Positions 48,260 through 60,794 of a stretch of DNA of 64,000 bases are shown here, piece after piece; position 1 is the first letter of the stretch; the number at the start of each line of letters is the position of its first letter. The DNA comes from Ailanthus altissimus (taxonomy: Eukaryota > Streptophyta > Magnoliopsida > Sapindales > Simaroubaceae). The stretch is taken from contig OX327702.1 of assembly GCA_946807835.1 (NCBI GenBank), positions 14,508,001-14,572,000 of the forward strand, in the 5' to 3' direction. Both the position numbers and the translations under genes were made by a program. The notes under the pieces are model-generated. The model saw only the letters and a list, made by a program, of their open reading frames with translations. It was not told the origin of the DNA and did not search any database.

Positions 48260-50548
48260 TGTGAGTGATTTTAAACTTAGGGTGCATGCATGTGGGTTTG
48301 TGTCTATCATTTAAATATAACATATGTATCACATACATACATGGGCAACAGATGTGCGGAATATAAATTAGTTAATGATAAACACAAATAAACTTTACAT
48401 GTTATCTTATAAATATAAAATACATCAAGATTGAGAAATATTACTTTGTCAAGCCTTTGGTATTTGGTCGAACCAGAGTACCCGCCTTTGAAGCAACCCA
48501 TTCATAATTCTAGTTCCTCAACACAGTGGGCTTAGGAAAGCGAGAATAGCAACTTTTCCAACAAATGATTCAACTCTTGAATCATTGTTTGTACCTTGTA
48601 GTATAACTGACCAAAAAAAAATGAAAGAGGAAAAATAGAAGAGCTGTGTTTTTCTACTTTCAACACATGAGAGAAATTTCTAACACTTAGCAAAATTCAC
48701 TTCTCTCACTTCCCTTAACCCCTTGCACAAAGTTTTGATAATTAATTGAACAATTAATTGCTCTTTTATTTGTTTATTATTTTTTATCATTTTCTTACCT
48801 AATGGCATCTATTATGTTTGTTATTAGTATTTTGTTTATTATTATCTTTCATTTTCTCACATAATGGCATCCATTATGAGAAAACAAAACAAAACAATAA
48901 ACCAAATGAAAACAAAACAAAATGCAAAATCATTTAAATGAACTTGGCCTTAATCTAGGCCAAATGAGAAAACACTTTCTCATTATTAAAAAATATCTTA
49001 AGACCTACTATTAATAAATGCTACCCATTTATACTTATCATTTTATTTAATAAATATTAAACAAATGATTTGATTATATTAAATCATGGTAGAAACACAT
49101 GCCAATTTAAATAAAAAATTAATTGTTTGATTTAAATTTAAATAATAATATCATATATTATTATTATTATTATTTTATTCAATAAACATTTTAATGAATA
49201 AAATAATAATGTTATTTGTCCAACAAATAAGATCATTTTGGTAATCTCCAAATCAAACAATAATTGGCTCACATGTGCCATGTGTCAACATCCTATAGGT
49301 CAACAACTAATTGTTAACTAATTTATGTACTTAACTCTTAAGTCTTAAAACGTGTACGACCAGAGAAAAAACAAAGTAAATGTCTGGTTTGTTGGAATTT
49401 TCTAGATCAAACTATTCAATTTGGTACACTGCCCCAGTGCACAACGAGTACACTTTATATTGTGGGAGTTTGAGATCGATGCCCCACTCACACGTCACAG
49501 TTATTACAAATCAGTACAGTAGACCATACAAGTTGAAGTCATAGAGCATATGTATAATCCTTCCACTAATCATATCCTGGAAGAGCAGGGATATAGATCA
49601 CTACCATCAAGTCCCTATGTGCTCATCCGTGAACTTATCCCCAGATACGTATCTTAATAAACAATATATGCAAACACTTTTACATTATTTTTTAACCCTG
49701 TAGGAAACTATTTTCCTGGGTTTGTTTCTTATGGCCATAAGACTTTCTAAGATATAGTCTTTGAGCATTTGGATATATATAACTCATCCATGTGAACTGA
49801 TAGATTCCATATTTGTACACACCAGACTCCATAAGCATCGGACCAACCAAGCGACATCCAACGGTCACACCATGAACATGCGCGGAACCAAAGTATGATG
49901 GATCACTTACAAGTCCACCGTGATACTCAGGGCAAAGGACCATGTATACTACTCAACTCGAGAAGACTTTTTATTGACAGCTTCATAAAATATCTATTAG
50001 GGTTTTCGTTGAGTCTGTTTAGTATTCAGTTGAACACCTGTATGCTATACAAACTTCTAGTAAGCCCATGGTCAGCTAAGAACAACCATCTAGACCATCT
50101 AGATATAGTATACACTGGTCTATGAAAAAAGATTCCACCATCAGACATGCATCAGTGAATTAAGACCGGGAATATATAATTTGAGAATAAACTTGCATAA
50201 TAACATTTCTTAGCACATATTGCAACTCTTGCAATTATGTTATTACTAATGTATTCTCAAGTCTTTGTACCATAACAAACAAGATTCTAACACTTAGACT
50301 TCACAAATTAATTTAACATGTTACCTTTTTAGCATTTATAGTTTTCAGGGATGTTAACTCTTAGTATTGATCTAAACTTCTTTAGACCAAATCTGAATCC
50401 TTTCAGATCATATAATGTCTATAGCATCACAAACATTGAACTATTTAATAATAGTAATTAGCAATTTAACAGATAATGAATTGGATAAATATTATAAAAT
50501 AAAATATTCTTACAACAATGGGATGACACGTGAGCACAAATCCCAATA
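48260..50548 (-). repeat. 3' LTR of the family A copia element (2289 bp)
   Basis: On the minus strand it starts TATTGGGATTT (expected TGTTGGGATT) at 50548 and ends CACTCACA at 48260. Homologous to 58435-60789 with scattered substitutions and a 66-bp length difference. Inverted repeats near 50350-50410. Confidence 0.9.
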
Positions 50549-50550
50549 AA

Positions 50551-50560
50551 CTCCCACTTG
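50551..50560 (-). other. polypurine tract of the family A copia element
   Basis: CAAGTGGGAG on the minus strand, beside the 3' LTR. Confidence 0.85.
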
Positions 50561-50564
50561 CTCT

Positions 50565-50729
50565 AGTGCCATTCATAGTGATATCTTATACGCATAGACT
50601 CCACATATTTCTTAAACACATTTAGAGTTAAGGCCTTAGTCAGTGGGTCTGCTACATTATTTTTAGAGTCAACTCTATAAATTATTACATCTCCCATAGC
50701 CAAGATTTCTCTAATTATGTGGTATTTTA
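50565..50729 (-). pseudogene. RNase H C-terminus of the family A copia element
   Basis: Minus-strand reading 'YHIIREILAMGDVIIYRVDS', then 'NNVADPLTKALTLN' and 'YHYEWH', a good match to 680-843. It is cut off from the rest of RNase H by the solo Tekay LTR inserted at 50730; the reading resumes at 53505. Confidence 0.85.
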
Positions 50730-53504
50730 TGTAATATCTAGTCCCTATTAGTAGTATTGGCGCTTAGATTTTGGTATAGAACAAATAAGGCACCATAGGG
50801 TTACTCGATTTTAACCCTATTAGAAATATTCCCTTTATAGTGCATGTGAGAGATATTAGACCTAATTTGATAATTTCACACTTGATCGGTGCGCCGGACG
50901 ACCCTAGAATATTTTTAGAATTTTTCTCTATTGGCTTGGAAAAGAAAATTCTAATTTACTACATACATTTCCATTTAAGGGTGATGTATGGAACAAGTCT
51001 TTATTGAGAAACATAATCCATATATTAGAGAATGGACCAATTAGAAGAAATCTCATGGATTGCCAAGTTGGAAGTTCTAGTTAGTTCTTTGAACTATTCT
51101 AACTAGATAGTTACAAATGAACTAATTACATAATTAATTTTTAACTAATGGCAAATTAGTAATTTTGAGAAAGTTGAAGGGCAAAATGGTAAATTAGGGA
51201 AGGACTATAAATATGTTGGAAGTGTGTAGAATTTTGAAGAAGATCAAAAGCAAAGACTTAGAGCAAAAGAGAGAAAATTCGAGCTTGGAAAGGGGGGCTG
51301 CTACAGTGACCTTTCAAGTTTTGTTTTCATGATTTTTCATGTGTAATCAAGCCACAATAAGGTTACAAACCAATCACTAAGCTCCATTGAAGTCTCTATT
51401 AGTGCAAATTCAAGAAAAAGAGGTAAAAAAAGCATCTTTTATGAGTTTGATAAGTGAGATTTCAGGAATGCTTTAATTGATATTTTTATGTGTATTCTTG
51501 GCTTAGATTGAGTTGAATTCTAGTGTGGAGCTTGAAGGAGTCATCAATTTGAAGAAATTGGCAAGGTGAGAAATAGGGTTTTTGGTGATTTTGTTGTAGA
51601 GATTTCAATTGGTTGTAATTAGGGCTTTAGAATGAAATTGGCATGATTTTGTTGTAATTGGAACAAGAAATTGAGTAAAGGAATGTGTTGGAACCTAGGG
51701 TGAAATTCTGCCACTTTAGAGAAGTTAGGAATTGAGTGGTGTTTTGATTGAATTGTTGTGTGTAAATGGTGCATATTATGAATTGAATGTATATGGTTGA
51801 TGGAAAAACCAAAAATGAAGAAAATTGGACATAATTGTCAATGTTGGAAAGGTGAAGGGCAATTATGTCCAACCAAGTTATAAGGTGTTCAATAATTTTC
51901 AGGGCGGCGAATGGTGAGTTAATTTCGATTATGGCTCCGTAACTAAAATCGGGAAGTAGTATGCATCCGGGCTTTATATGCCGATTAGGGCGTTTAGTAG
52001 TTAAATGAGATTCTAGCATTCGATTTAGTTCTAAATGTCATTTGTGGCGCGTAGGTGAAGATAACCGAGAGCGTTAACGGGAGCAGAAATCAGGAGCGAA
52101 ATTGAGCGCGGAGTGGTTGTGAGTGGAAATCTGCCATTTCTTTTACTTTTCGGTTATTATGTTTTCGCACAATGACTATGTATGTTTTATGAGCTTTCAA
52201 TGCATAAACATGATTTATGATCTTGATATATTCATAGACATGCTTTTACATGATCGATTTGCGAAACAGTTTTAAAATTTTTGCATTCGTTTTTAAAGCC
52301 ATTGGTACCCTCAGATTATAGTGGTGATGATTGTATTAGACCCGGCCGGTATATTCCGTGCACATGGGCAGGTCTTGGGGGTGTGTCACTAACTTTGAGA
52401 AGTCGGGATGTCGAGTCATGTGAGTCGCTTTATGTGGACGGGATATTGTCTTGCTATATGCATGCGATGTAGGATTCCACTGCGTAGCCAGTGAGATGTC
52501 TTAAGATGTCACTGTGGGTGCTGCTAGTTGAGGTGCCCCGTGACCTACTCACGTATGCGGTGCTAGTTGAGTTACTGCGTGGGTATAGAGCTTTAGGGTT
52601 ACCATTGGTACAGTTTAGAAAAAAAATGGCCGAGCGAGGATTTTACTAGTTTTCGATTTACCGATAGCATTTATGCATTTATATGCATACAGCAGTTATT
52701 ATGTTATACAGATTTTGAATATAGTTTTCCAAAGATGTAGATAAAACCCGCTCGGCAAGATTTCATTAGCATATGATATTAGAAAACGTTTTACAGTTTT
52801 ACATCCGTTTTAGAAGCATAATTTCTGCATGTACTTTAGAAATTGCTATCTTTGTATAATGTTCTTGTAATTGAAATCTCATTTACACTCACTGAGCTCC
52901 TTTAGCTCACTCGTTTTATGTTTTATGTTTTTAAACCCCTTTCTCAGGTGCAGGTCTCGGTACGCAAGCTGCTAATTCTCCTGTTGTTGAGTAGTGGGCC
53001 GAATCCGAAGATTATTTTTGTACATGTAAATGTGCTAAATAGCACTCTTTACTTTATGCATAGTAGTAGTAGGCATGTATATTTGTATGTATGTTTCGAA
53101 CCAACAACAAAATATTTCGAGATTTTGATGATCATCGTTACTTTACATGAGTATGCTCATTTTATAATTTAAATGAAACTTTTGAGTTGTGTTGGATTTG
53201 ATTTGGAAAGGACCGGAGGTCCGAATTGGTAGAATTGAGATGTATTGAAAATAGAAGTGAAATTTCTTTGCAAGTTTTATATGGATTTTCTAAAAAACAG
53301 GGGAAATTCTATCCGTTTGTTTTTAAAATTAAGATGTCATTTTCGTGTATGTTACTAGACCTTCTTAGTAGTAACAAGAAATAAAAAGGGGTTCACCTCG
53401 CGGAATTTCTCAACATACCCAGTTAAGTTCGGAGGAACTTTTGTCGGGGTGCCCGGCAGGGCCGCTGGGATCTATAGTAGAGGGTCTCGGGTCGGGTCCT
53501 GTCA
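50730..53504 (+). repeat. solo Tekay LTR (2775 bp)
   Basis: Starts TGTAATATCTAG and ends GGGTCCTGTCA. Flanks are TTTTA on the left and TTTTC on the right, a target duplication with one change. The copia RNase H reading continues across it ('RSKHVERK' from the right side into 'YHIIREI' on the left). Closely similar to 44722-47417. Frames inside it, such as 51627-52019 on the minus strand, are not genes. Confidence 0.9.
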
Positions 53505-54990
53505 TTTTCTCTCTACATGTTTAGATTTCTAGTGCGCTCTTGGCTCTTTTACTTGTACAATAGCTCTATTGTTGTCACAGAATAAAGGGATAAGATCCAT
53601 TAAGCTTGTGACAATCCCGAGCTCGGCAACAAACTTGCGTATTCACAATGCTTTATTTGCTGCCTCAGAGGTTGTAATGTATTCCGCTTCAATTGTTAAA
53701 TCAACTGTGGATCCCTGTTTGGTACTCTTCTAACTCACTGCAGCACCAATAAAGATAAATACATATCTAAATGTAGACTTTCTATTGTCTGGATCTAACT
53801 GAAAGTTTTAATCTGTGTATCCCATAACCTAAAAATCACTTTCTCCATAATGAGAAACTTGTCCTTTGTACGCTTAAGGTATTTAAGGACATGTTTGACT
53901 GCTATCCAATAGCTGTCACCTGGATCAGATTGATATTGTTTAGTAACACTTACAGCCATACTGATGTCAGGTCTCGTGCACATCATAACATACATCAGGT
54001 TGCCTACAGCTAATGCATATGGCATCTTAGACATTCTAACTCTGTCATCTTCCATCTGAGATATTATCCTCGAAAGATGAAAGCCATGTCTGAAAGGTAC
54101 ATTAGCTGTCTTACAATTAGTAAAATTATACCTTACAAAGACAATATCAATGTATGATAATTGAGAAAGTACTATTGGCTTCTTAGCTCTATCTCTATAA
54201 AACTTTATACCCATTATATAGAAAGCCTCTCCCAAGTCTTTCATGCAGAAATTTTTGTTTAGATAACTCTTGACTAATTGTAACATACTGATATCATTTC
54301 CAATGATCAGTATGTTATCCACGTAGAGAATTAAGAAGACAATCATGCTCCCACTAATTTTTTAATGCACACATGGTTCCTCATCATTTTTTATGAAACT
54401 AGATCTTTTGATTACCTCATCAAAATGAAGGTTCCAACTACGGGAACCCTGCTTAAGCCCATAAATAGACTTCTTCAATTTGTATACTAAACCTGTGGAT
54501 TGGTTGGATGTAAAACCTTTAGGCTTTTCCATGTATATCTCTTTCTCCAGATATCCATTTAGGAATGCCGTCTTTACATCGATCTACCAAATCTCATAGT
54601 CATAATATGCAGCAATAACCAATAAAATTCGTATTGACTTCAACATCGCTACTGGTGTAAAAGTTTCCTCATAATCGATCCCAGATCGTTGAGAATAACA
54701 TTTTGCAACCAGTTAGGCTTTAAAGGTCTCTACCTTCCCATCGGGCCTATGCTTCCACTTGTAAATCCATTTACAACCGATATGAATTATTTCTTTAAGA
54801 AGCTTAACCAAGTCCAAGACTTGATTGTGATGAATTGAGTCAATTTTGGATTTCATGACTTCTTGCCACTTTCCCGAGTCAATGTCTAACATCGCATCCT
54901 TATAGGTTAAAGGATTGTTTTCTTCCACTAAGAAAACTCCAAGTACACATTTAGGTATCTGATCATACCTATTAGGTGGCCTGGACATCC
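53505..54990 (-). pseudogene. reverse transcriptase and RNase H of the family A copia element
   Basis: From 54990: 'GCKWIYKWKHRPDGKVETFK', then '[20 protein letters not shown]' (about 54690-54630), 'DVKTAFLNGYLEKEIYMEKP' (about 54580-54520), 'YKLKKSIYGLKQ' (about 54480), and the catalytic site 'LYVDNILIIGND' (about 54325-54290), where the second Asp of Y-V-D-D is Asn. The open frame 53795-54346 continues into 'CTRPDISMAVSVTKQYQSDP' and RNase H. Broken by stops at about 54712, 54582 and 54360. Confidence 0.93.
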
Positions 54991-55980
54991 TTTTAGACCT
55001 ACGTGGAGGGTATGTTAAAGGTATGCCGCTGGATTAATTTTGAGGTTCCATCTCAGTTTCATATTCGTTATTATTGGCTTCATCAAGCATGATCTTTCTA
55101 CAACCTCCACGATTTATGAGAAACTTTTTCTCAAGGAAAGTGGCATATCGAGAAATAAACACATTTCGTTCCTTGAGATCATAGAATTGGTATCCCATTG
55201 AATTCTTGGGATACCCAATGAACCGATACTTATACCCCCTGGGTGCAAGTTTATACTGTTGCGTAACTTTTACATAAGCAGGACAACCCTAAATCTTAAA
55301 GTATTTAAGACTTGGTTTCTTTCCATTCAACATCTTATGCAGAGTGGTTGGAACAGCTTTAGATAGAACTCTATTCAATATATGAACAGTAGTTTCCAGA
55401 GCATAAACCCAAAGATATTCAAGTAGATCGGTGAAGCTCATCATCAAAAAGACCATATCCAATAAAGTTTGATTCCTCCTCTCTGATACACCATTATGTT
55501 GCAAAGTACTTGGAGGACTATACTGAGCTAGAATCCCATTCTCCTTTAAATAATTAGAGAATGTATTGCTCATGTTCTCACCGCCTCGATCTAATCAAAG
55601 GCATTTGACATACATCCCAGTTTGTTTCTTTACCTCAAGTCTGAACTCTTTGAACTTTTCAAAGGTTTCTGACTTGTTTCATAAGAAACACATACCCGTA
55701 TCATGACAAATCATCGATAAAGGTAACAAAGTATCGAAATCCACCCATTGCAGCGTGATTCATTGGACCGCATACATCACTATGTATTAGTTCCAATAAA
55801 TCAGTAGCACAATGTCCAACACTAGTAAATAGAGATTTAGTCATTTTTCCTTTAATACAAGATTCACAAACTGTGTAAGGTTCTATGGTCAGATCAAGTA
55901 TCCGACCATTCTTAACCAAACGAGTTAGGCATCTCACACTTATATGACTCAATCTTATGAGCCATAATTCAGTATCATTT
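54991..55980 (-). pseudogene. integrase of the family A copia element
   Basis: N-terminal zinc-binding region: 'ELWLIRLSHISVRCL' near 55960-55920 has the second His but Leu at the first, and 'CESCIKGKMTKS' near 55860 has both Cys. Core: 'HSDVCGPMNHAAMGGFRYF' near 55785 (first catalytic Asp), 'LDRGGENMSNTF' near 55580 (second), 'HNGVSERRNQTLLDM' near 55510 (Glu). Then 'GCPAYVKVTQQYKLAP' and 'RFIGYPKNSMGYQFYDL' near 55230-55190, the usual copia end. Frameshifts near 55700 and 55590, and stops at 55288 and 55036. Confidence 0.92.
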
Positions 55981-56449
55981 AAAGCTTATACACTATTACT
56001 AGTGCTACTCTGTACATTCATGACATTTATCGTTGTATCTAAAATATAATGCTCATTAATTAACTGACACTCAGCTAATAAAACATCCAATATATCACAT
56101 AAATATAAAGAATAGTTCTTAATATACATATGATACCCTTCATTGTCAAGTACAGGAAGATAGATAATCTATCTAATCATAGCAGGCACAAAATAACAGC
56201 TATAAAGTGCAACAATTTTATTAGAATGGAGAATCAAATCATAATGTCATATAGCCTCGACCCGTAGGAGATCACCATTTCCTACTCGAAGGTTTACCTC
56301 TTTCAGCTGTAGCAATCTAACTTCCTTTAGACCCCGCAACATATTGTAGATGTGAGAAGGACTTGCGGTATCTAATACCCAGTCAATACTAGCATCAAAT
56401 GCTAAAGAAATATCAATAATGGGAAAGATAATACCTGAGAGAGTATACT
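55981..56449 (-). pseudogene. protease region of the family A copia element
   Basis: Active site reads 'DWVLDTASPSHIYNMLRGLK' near 56380-56320. The family has D-T-G-S, so Gly is replaced by Ala. The remainder to integrase is readable only in short pieces. Confidence 0.8.
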
Positions 56450-57273
56450 TTACAATGGTAAGGTATTTGGGGCAGTTGCGTTTCGAGTACCCATTATCAC
56501 CGCAATGAAAGCTTTTGCCTTTTTCTTCGGTTTCTCCAGTGGTTTGGATATCCGTCGCCGCTGAGGACCCATCTTGGGTGTGTGCCTCACCTTTCTTTTG
56601 TTCTTCCCTTTGGAATTTTCAGAAGCCCTCAGGGTCGAAGATGAAGCACCATGAATAAAGAGGGTCGAGCCTCCTTCATGCATGTCCTCATCCGCTGTCT
56701 TCAGCATATTGTGAAGATCAACATAAGTATGGGTCATTCCTTGCATATTGAAGTTTATGATGAACTGTACAAATGACCTAAGTAGCGACTGAAGAATCAA
56801 ACTGTTCCCCAGGTTATTGCTCATAGAGATATCCATAGATTCAAGCCTCTCGATTAATCCTATCATCTTGAGAACATAAAGACTCATTGGACTGCCTTTA
56901 GGGAGCTTTGCTTGAAACAGTGCTTTGGCAACCCTATAGTTCTCAATTTGGGGTCGCCAAAGAGCTCCATGAGATAGAGCATAATGCTGCTGCTATTGTC
57001 CATGCGGACAAGATCCCTTTGCAGGTCAGTGGACATTAAGGCGAAGATGTATGATTTAACTTTTAAATCGTCATCCAGCCATTTCTATTATGTCACCTTT
57101 TCTTCCTTAGTGGCATTCTCAGAAACACCTCTGGGCATCTTTTGGTTAATAACATATCCCAGTTTTTCTGAATCCAGAATAATTTTGAGATTCATATACC
57201 AGTCAGAGAAGTTCTCAGCACCTTTGAGTTCGTGTGCATCCAGTATACGCACCAAGGGATTTGAAGATGTCAT
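56450..57273 (-). pseudogene. gag of the family A copia element
   Basis: Starts at Met 57273 with 'MTSSNPLVRILDAHELKGAE' and 'DWYMNLKIILDSEKLGYVIN', the typical copia gag start. Stop at 57088. The second half (56450-56887) has 'LLRSFVQFIINFNMQG' and a basic Lys/Arg-rich end. The zinc knuckle near 56508-56467 reads SFHCGDNGYSKRNC in a shifted frame: first Cys is Ser and His is Tyr, so it cannot bind zinc normally. Confidence 0.88.
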
Positions 57274-58418
57274 CCTAACTTACACAAGTCAAATAAAATA
57301 ATATTATGAGATGTTAACAGAAATTATTATTAAATCGCTAATAATGCATTTTAAATCATGGGTATAACATTTATACATTTTTTAATTTAAAATGCCTTTT
57401 CACTATTTTATATAATCCCTCTAATCTCTCAAAATATGATAACGATAGTTTAAATTATACAGTAGGAAGTGGACCCAATTTGCATTTTACTCAGGCTGCA
57501 CACTGTAGCAATCTAGGCCTTTGTAAACACAATAGATAGAAAACTCTTATCAATTGCATCTCATGCAACTCCTACTCTTGATCCTAAATACACCTTATCC
57601 GCACATTGTAGTGATCTGGGGTAAGTGTATTCCAGATTAACTTGTCAATTATCAAATATATGCTACCGGTACTGCCCGTACACTGTATCGATATAAGGCA
57701 ATACTTTTGCATATATTTGCTTTATCTCATGTTTAACCGGTATAGTGTAAATCATACTGACCAAATCTCTTACACTGTAGCGATCTTGGGAAAGACCGAT
57801 AAAAGACAGCTAACACCATATTGACAAGATGGATCAACAATAATAAAACACTATCTCATAATGTATTATTGTTCAATTTGATTAAGAGAGTTTTTTTTAC
57901 TCTTCTTTTGTTTAGTATTACAAAGACTTAATCCCTATCTCATGAGGAGTTAATTCTCAATCATATATTAATTATGTGTAACCACAATTAACCTCCACCA
58001 GTAGAGCTCGCATTGTGTTTACCATCACATAAAAAATCATCTCAGCTTATAATACAATCTAATAACTCTTATCATTGTATCTCATAAACCACACATGATT
58101 AAAATAATATTTTAAATAATTTAAAACATAATTAGAGTGAGTGTCATCGGCGCCACAGTGTTGGCCCACCGTATAGCAGCACCGAGGGGGCATTGGTCTT
58201 GGTGCCGCGATGCTCAACAGCCAGCGCTGGAAGTGTGACCTCCAGCATCGTAGTGCCAAGGCCTGGAGGTCCCTAAGCATTGCATCGCTCAGTGTCTAGC
58301 ACAACGGTGCAAATCTAGAATCATTACTTATTTCAACAACTTGAAATACACCTTTTGAGCATCAAAACATCACCAACAACAATTTTACACTCCAAACACC
58401 CAATATCAACTCAACATA
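57274..58418 (-). other. 5' leader of the family A copia element
   Basis: Untranslated leader of about 1.1 kb, homologous to 14640-15852. It contains four motif copies at 57501, 57604, 57681 and 57773 (plus-strand wording CACTGTAGCGATCTGGG) and a GC-rich island at 58140-58320. The minus-strand frame 58059-58280 only reads through this island. No gene recognised. Confidence 0.75.
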
Positions 58419-58430
58419 GCTTTGATACCA
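58419..58430 (-). other. primer-binding site, initiator Met tRNA type
   Basis: TGGTATCAAAGC on the minus strand, four bases inside the 5' LTR. One base from the standard copia site. Confidence 0.9.
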
Positions 58431-58434
58431 TTTT

Positions 58435-60789
58435 TGTGAGTGATGTTAAATATAGGGTGCATGCATGTGAGTTTGTATTTATCATTCAAATATAGCATAT
58501 ATATATCACATACACACATGCATAGCAGATAAGCAGACTACAAATTACTCAATGATAAAAATAAATAAACTTTACATATTATCTCATAAATGTAAAACAC
58601 ATCAAGATTGAGAAATAGTACCTCGTCAAGCCTTTGGTATTTGGTCAAACCGGAGTACCTACATTGGAAGTAACCCGTTCACAATTCTAACTCCTCAACA
58701 AAGTGGGCTTGCAGAAGCTAGAATAGTAGCTTTTCTAGCAAAGGATTCAACTCTTAAATCCTTATTTCTACCTTGTAGTATGGGTGACCAAAAAAAATGA
58801 AAGAGAAAAAATGGAAGAGTTGTATTTTTGTGCTCTCAACACTTGAGAGAATTTTTTAACACTTAGCAAAATTCACTTCTCTCACTTTCCTTAACCCCTT
58901 GTACAAAAGTTTGATAATTAATTGAGTAATTAATTGCTCTTTTATTTGTTTATTATTTTCTATCATTTTCTCACCTAATGGCATCCATTATGTTTGCCAT
59001 TCTATTTTTGTTTATTATTATCTTTCATTTTCTCACCTAATGGCATCCATTGTGGTTGCCATTAGTTTTTGTTTATTATTATTTACAATAAACCAAACGA
59101 AAATAAAACAAAATGAAAAATTATTTAAATGAACTTGGCCTTAATCTAGGTCAAATGAGGAAACACTTTCTCATTATTAAGAAATATCTTAAGACCTACC
59201 ATTAACAAATGCTACCCATTTTTACTTATCATTTTATTTAATAAATATTAAATAAATAATTTAATTATATTAAATCATGGTAAAAACACATGCCAATTTA
59301 AATAAAAAAATTAATTGTTTGATCTAAATTTAAATAATAATATCATATATTATTATTATTATTATTTTATTCAATAAACATTTTAATAAATAAAATAATG
59401 ACATTATTTGTCCAATAAATAAGGTTATTTTGGTAATTTTTAAATCAAGCAATAATTGGCCCACATGTGCCATGTGTCAACATTCCATTGATCAACAACT
59501 AATTGTTAACTGATTTAAGTGCTTAACTCTTAAGTCTTGACACATGTATGACCAAGGGAAACAAAGTAAATGTCTGGTCTACTAGAATTTTCTGGATCAA
59601 ACTATTCAATCGGATACGCTGCCCCAGTGCACAACGAGTACACTTCATATTGCGAGACTCTCTAGGTCCACTAGCAATTTCTAAAATAGAACCATTATGT
59701 GAGTTCAAGATCGATGCCCCACGCACACGTCACAGAAATTACAAATCAATGCAGTAGACCATTAAAGTTGAGGTCATAGCGCATACGTATAATCCTTCCG
59801 CCAATCATATCCTGGAAGAGCAAGGATATAGATCACTACCGTCAAATCCTTATGTGCTCATCCATGAACTTATCTCCAGACATATATCTTAATAAACAAT
59901 ATATATAAACACTTTTACAATATTGTTTAACCCTGTAGGAAACTCTTTTCCTGGGTTTGTTGCTTATGGGCATAAAACTTTCTAAGATAAAGTCTTTGAG
60001 CATCTAGATATATATAACTCATCTATGTGAGCTGATGGATTCCATATCTGTACACACTGGACTCTATAAGCCTCGGACTATACACAGCAACACCTAGCGG
60101 TCACACTATGACATGCGCAAAATCAAAATATGATGGATCACTAACAAGTCCACCGTGGTACTCAGGTCAAAGAACCACGTATACTACTCAACTCGATAGA
60201 AACCTTCCATTGATAGCTTCATGGGATGTCTATTGGGGTCCTCGTTGATTCTGTTCAGTATTCCATCCTTACTAAACACCTGCATGCTATACGAACTTCC
60301 AGTAAGCCCATGGTTAGCTAATAACAACCATCTAGACCATTTAGGTATAGTATACACTAGTCTATGAAAAAAGATTTCACCATCAGACTTGCATCAGTGA
60401 ATTAAGACAAGGAGCATATAATTTGATAATAGACTTACATAATAACATTTCTTACCACCTATTGCAACTCTTGCAACTATGTTATTACTAATGTATTCTC
60501 AGGTCTTTGTAGCATCACAGATAAGATTCTAACACTTAAACTTCACTAATTAATATAATATACTAACTTTTTAGCATTTATAGTTTTCAGTGATGTTAAT
60601 CTTAGCATTGATCTAAACTTCTTTAGACCAAATCTAAATTCTTTCAGATCATATCATATCTATAACATCACAATCATTGAACCATTTAATAATAGTAATT
60701 AGTGATTTAACAAATAATGAACTGGATAAATATTATAAAATAAAATATTCATATAATAATGAGGTGGCATGTGAGCATAAATCCCAACA
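58435..60789 (-). repeat. 5' LTR of the family A copia element (2355 bp)
   Basis: On the minus strand starts TGTTGGGATTTATGC at 60789 and ends CACTCACA at 58435. Both termini intact. Directly followed on the right by the target duplication ATACT. Confidence 0.92.
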
Positions 60790-60794
60790 ATACT
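60790..60794. repeat. target-site duplication ATACT, right copy
   Basis: Partner of 48255-48259. Confidence 0.9.

Larger units (their letters stand above)
48260..60789 (-). mobile_element. full-length copia element, family A, with a solo LTR nested in it
   Basis: 5' LTR 58435-60789, primer site, leader, gag, protease, integrase, reverse transcriptase, RNase H, polypurine tract, 3' LTR 48260-50548. The order integrase before reverse transcriptase is diagnostic of Ty1/copia. Target duplication ATACT at 48255-48259 and 60790-60794. Without the nested Tekay LTR its length is about 9.75 kb. All genes carry stops or frameshifts. The long LTRs (2.3 kb) suggest a large-LTR copia lineage; I do not assign the lineage further. 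Confidence 0.93.

Noticed and set aside
51627..52019. 130-residue minus-strand frame
   Set aside because: Wholly inside the solo Tekay LTR, antisense, and without family similarity that I can see.
56984..57301. 105-residue plus-strand frame
   Set aside because: Antisense of copia gag; the minus-strand reading has clear gag similarity.
58140..58320. GC-rich island as a possible rRNA, tRNA or exon
   Set aside because: It lies in the copia leader between primer site and gag, has no tRNA or rRNA features, and the open frame there (58059-58280) is not shared with the homologous leader at 14705-14925.
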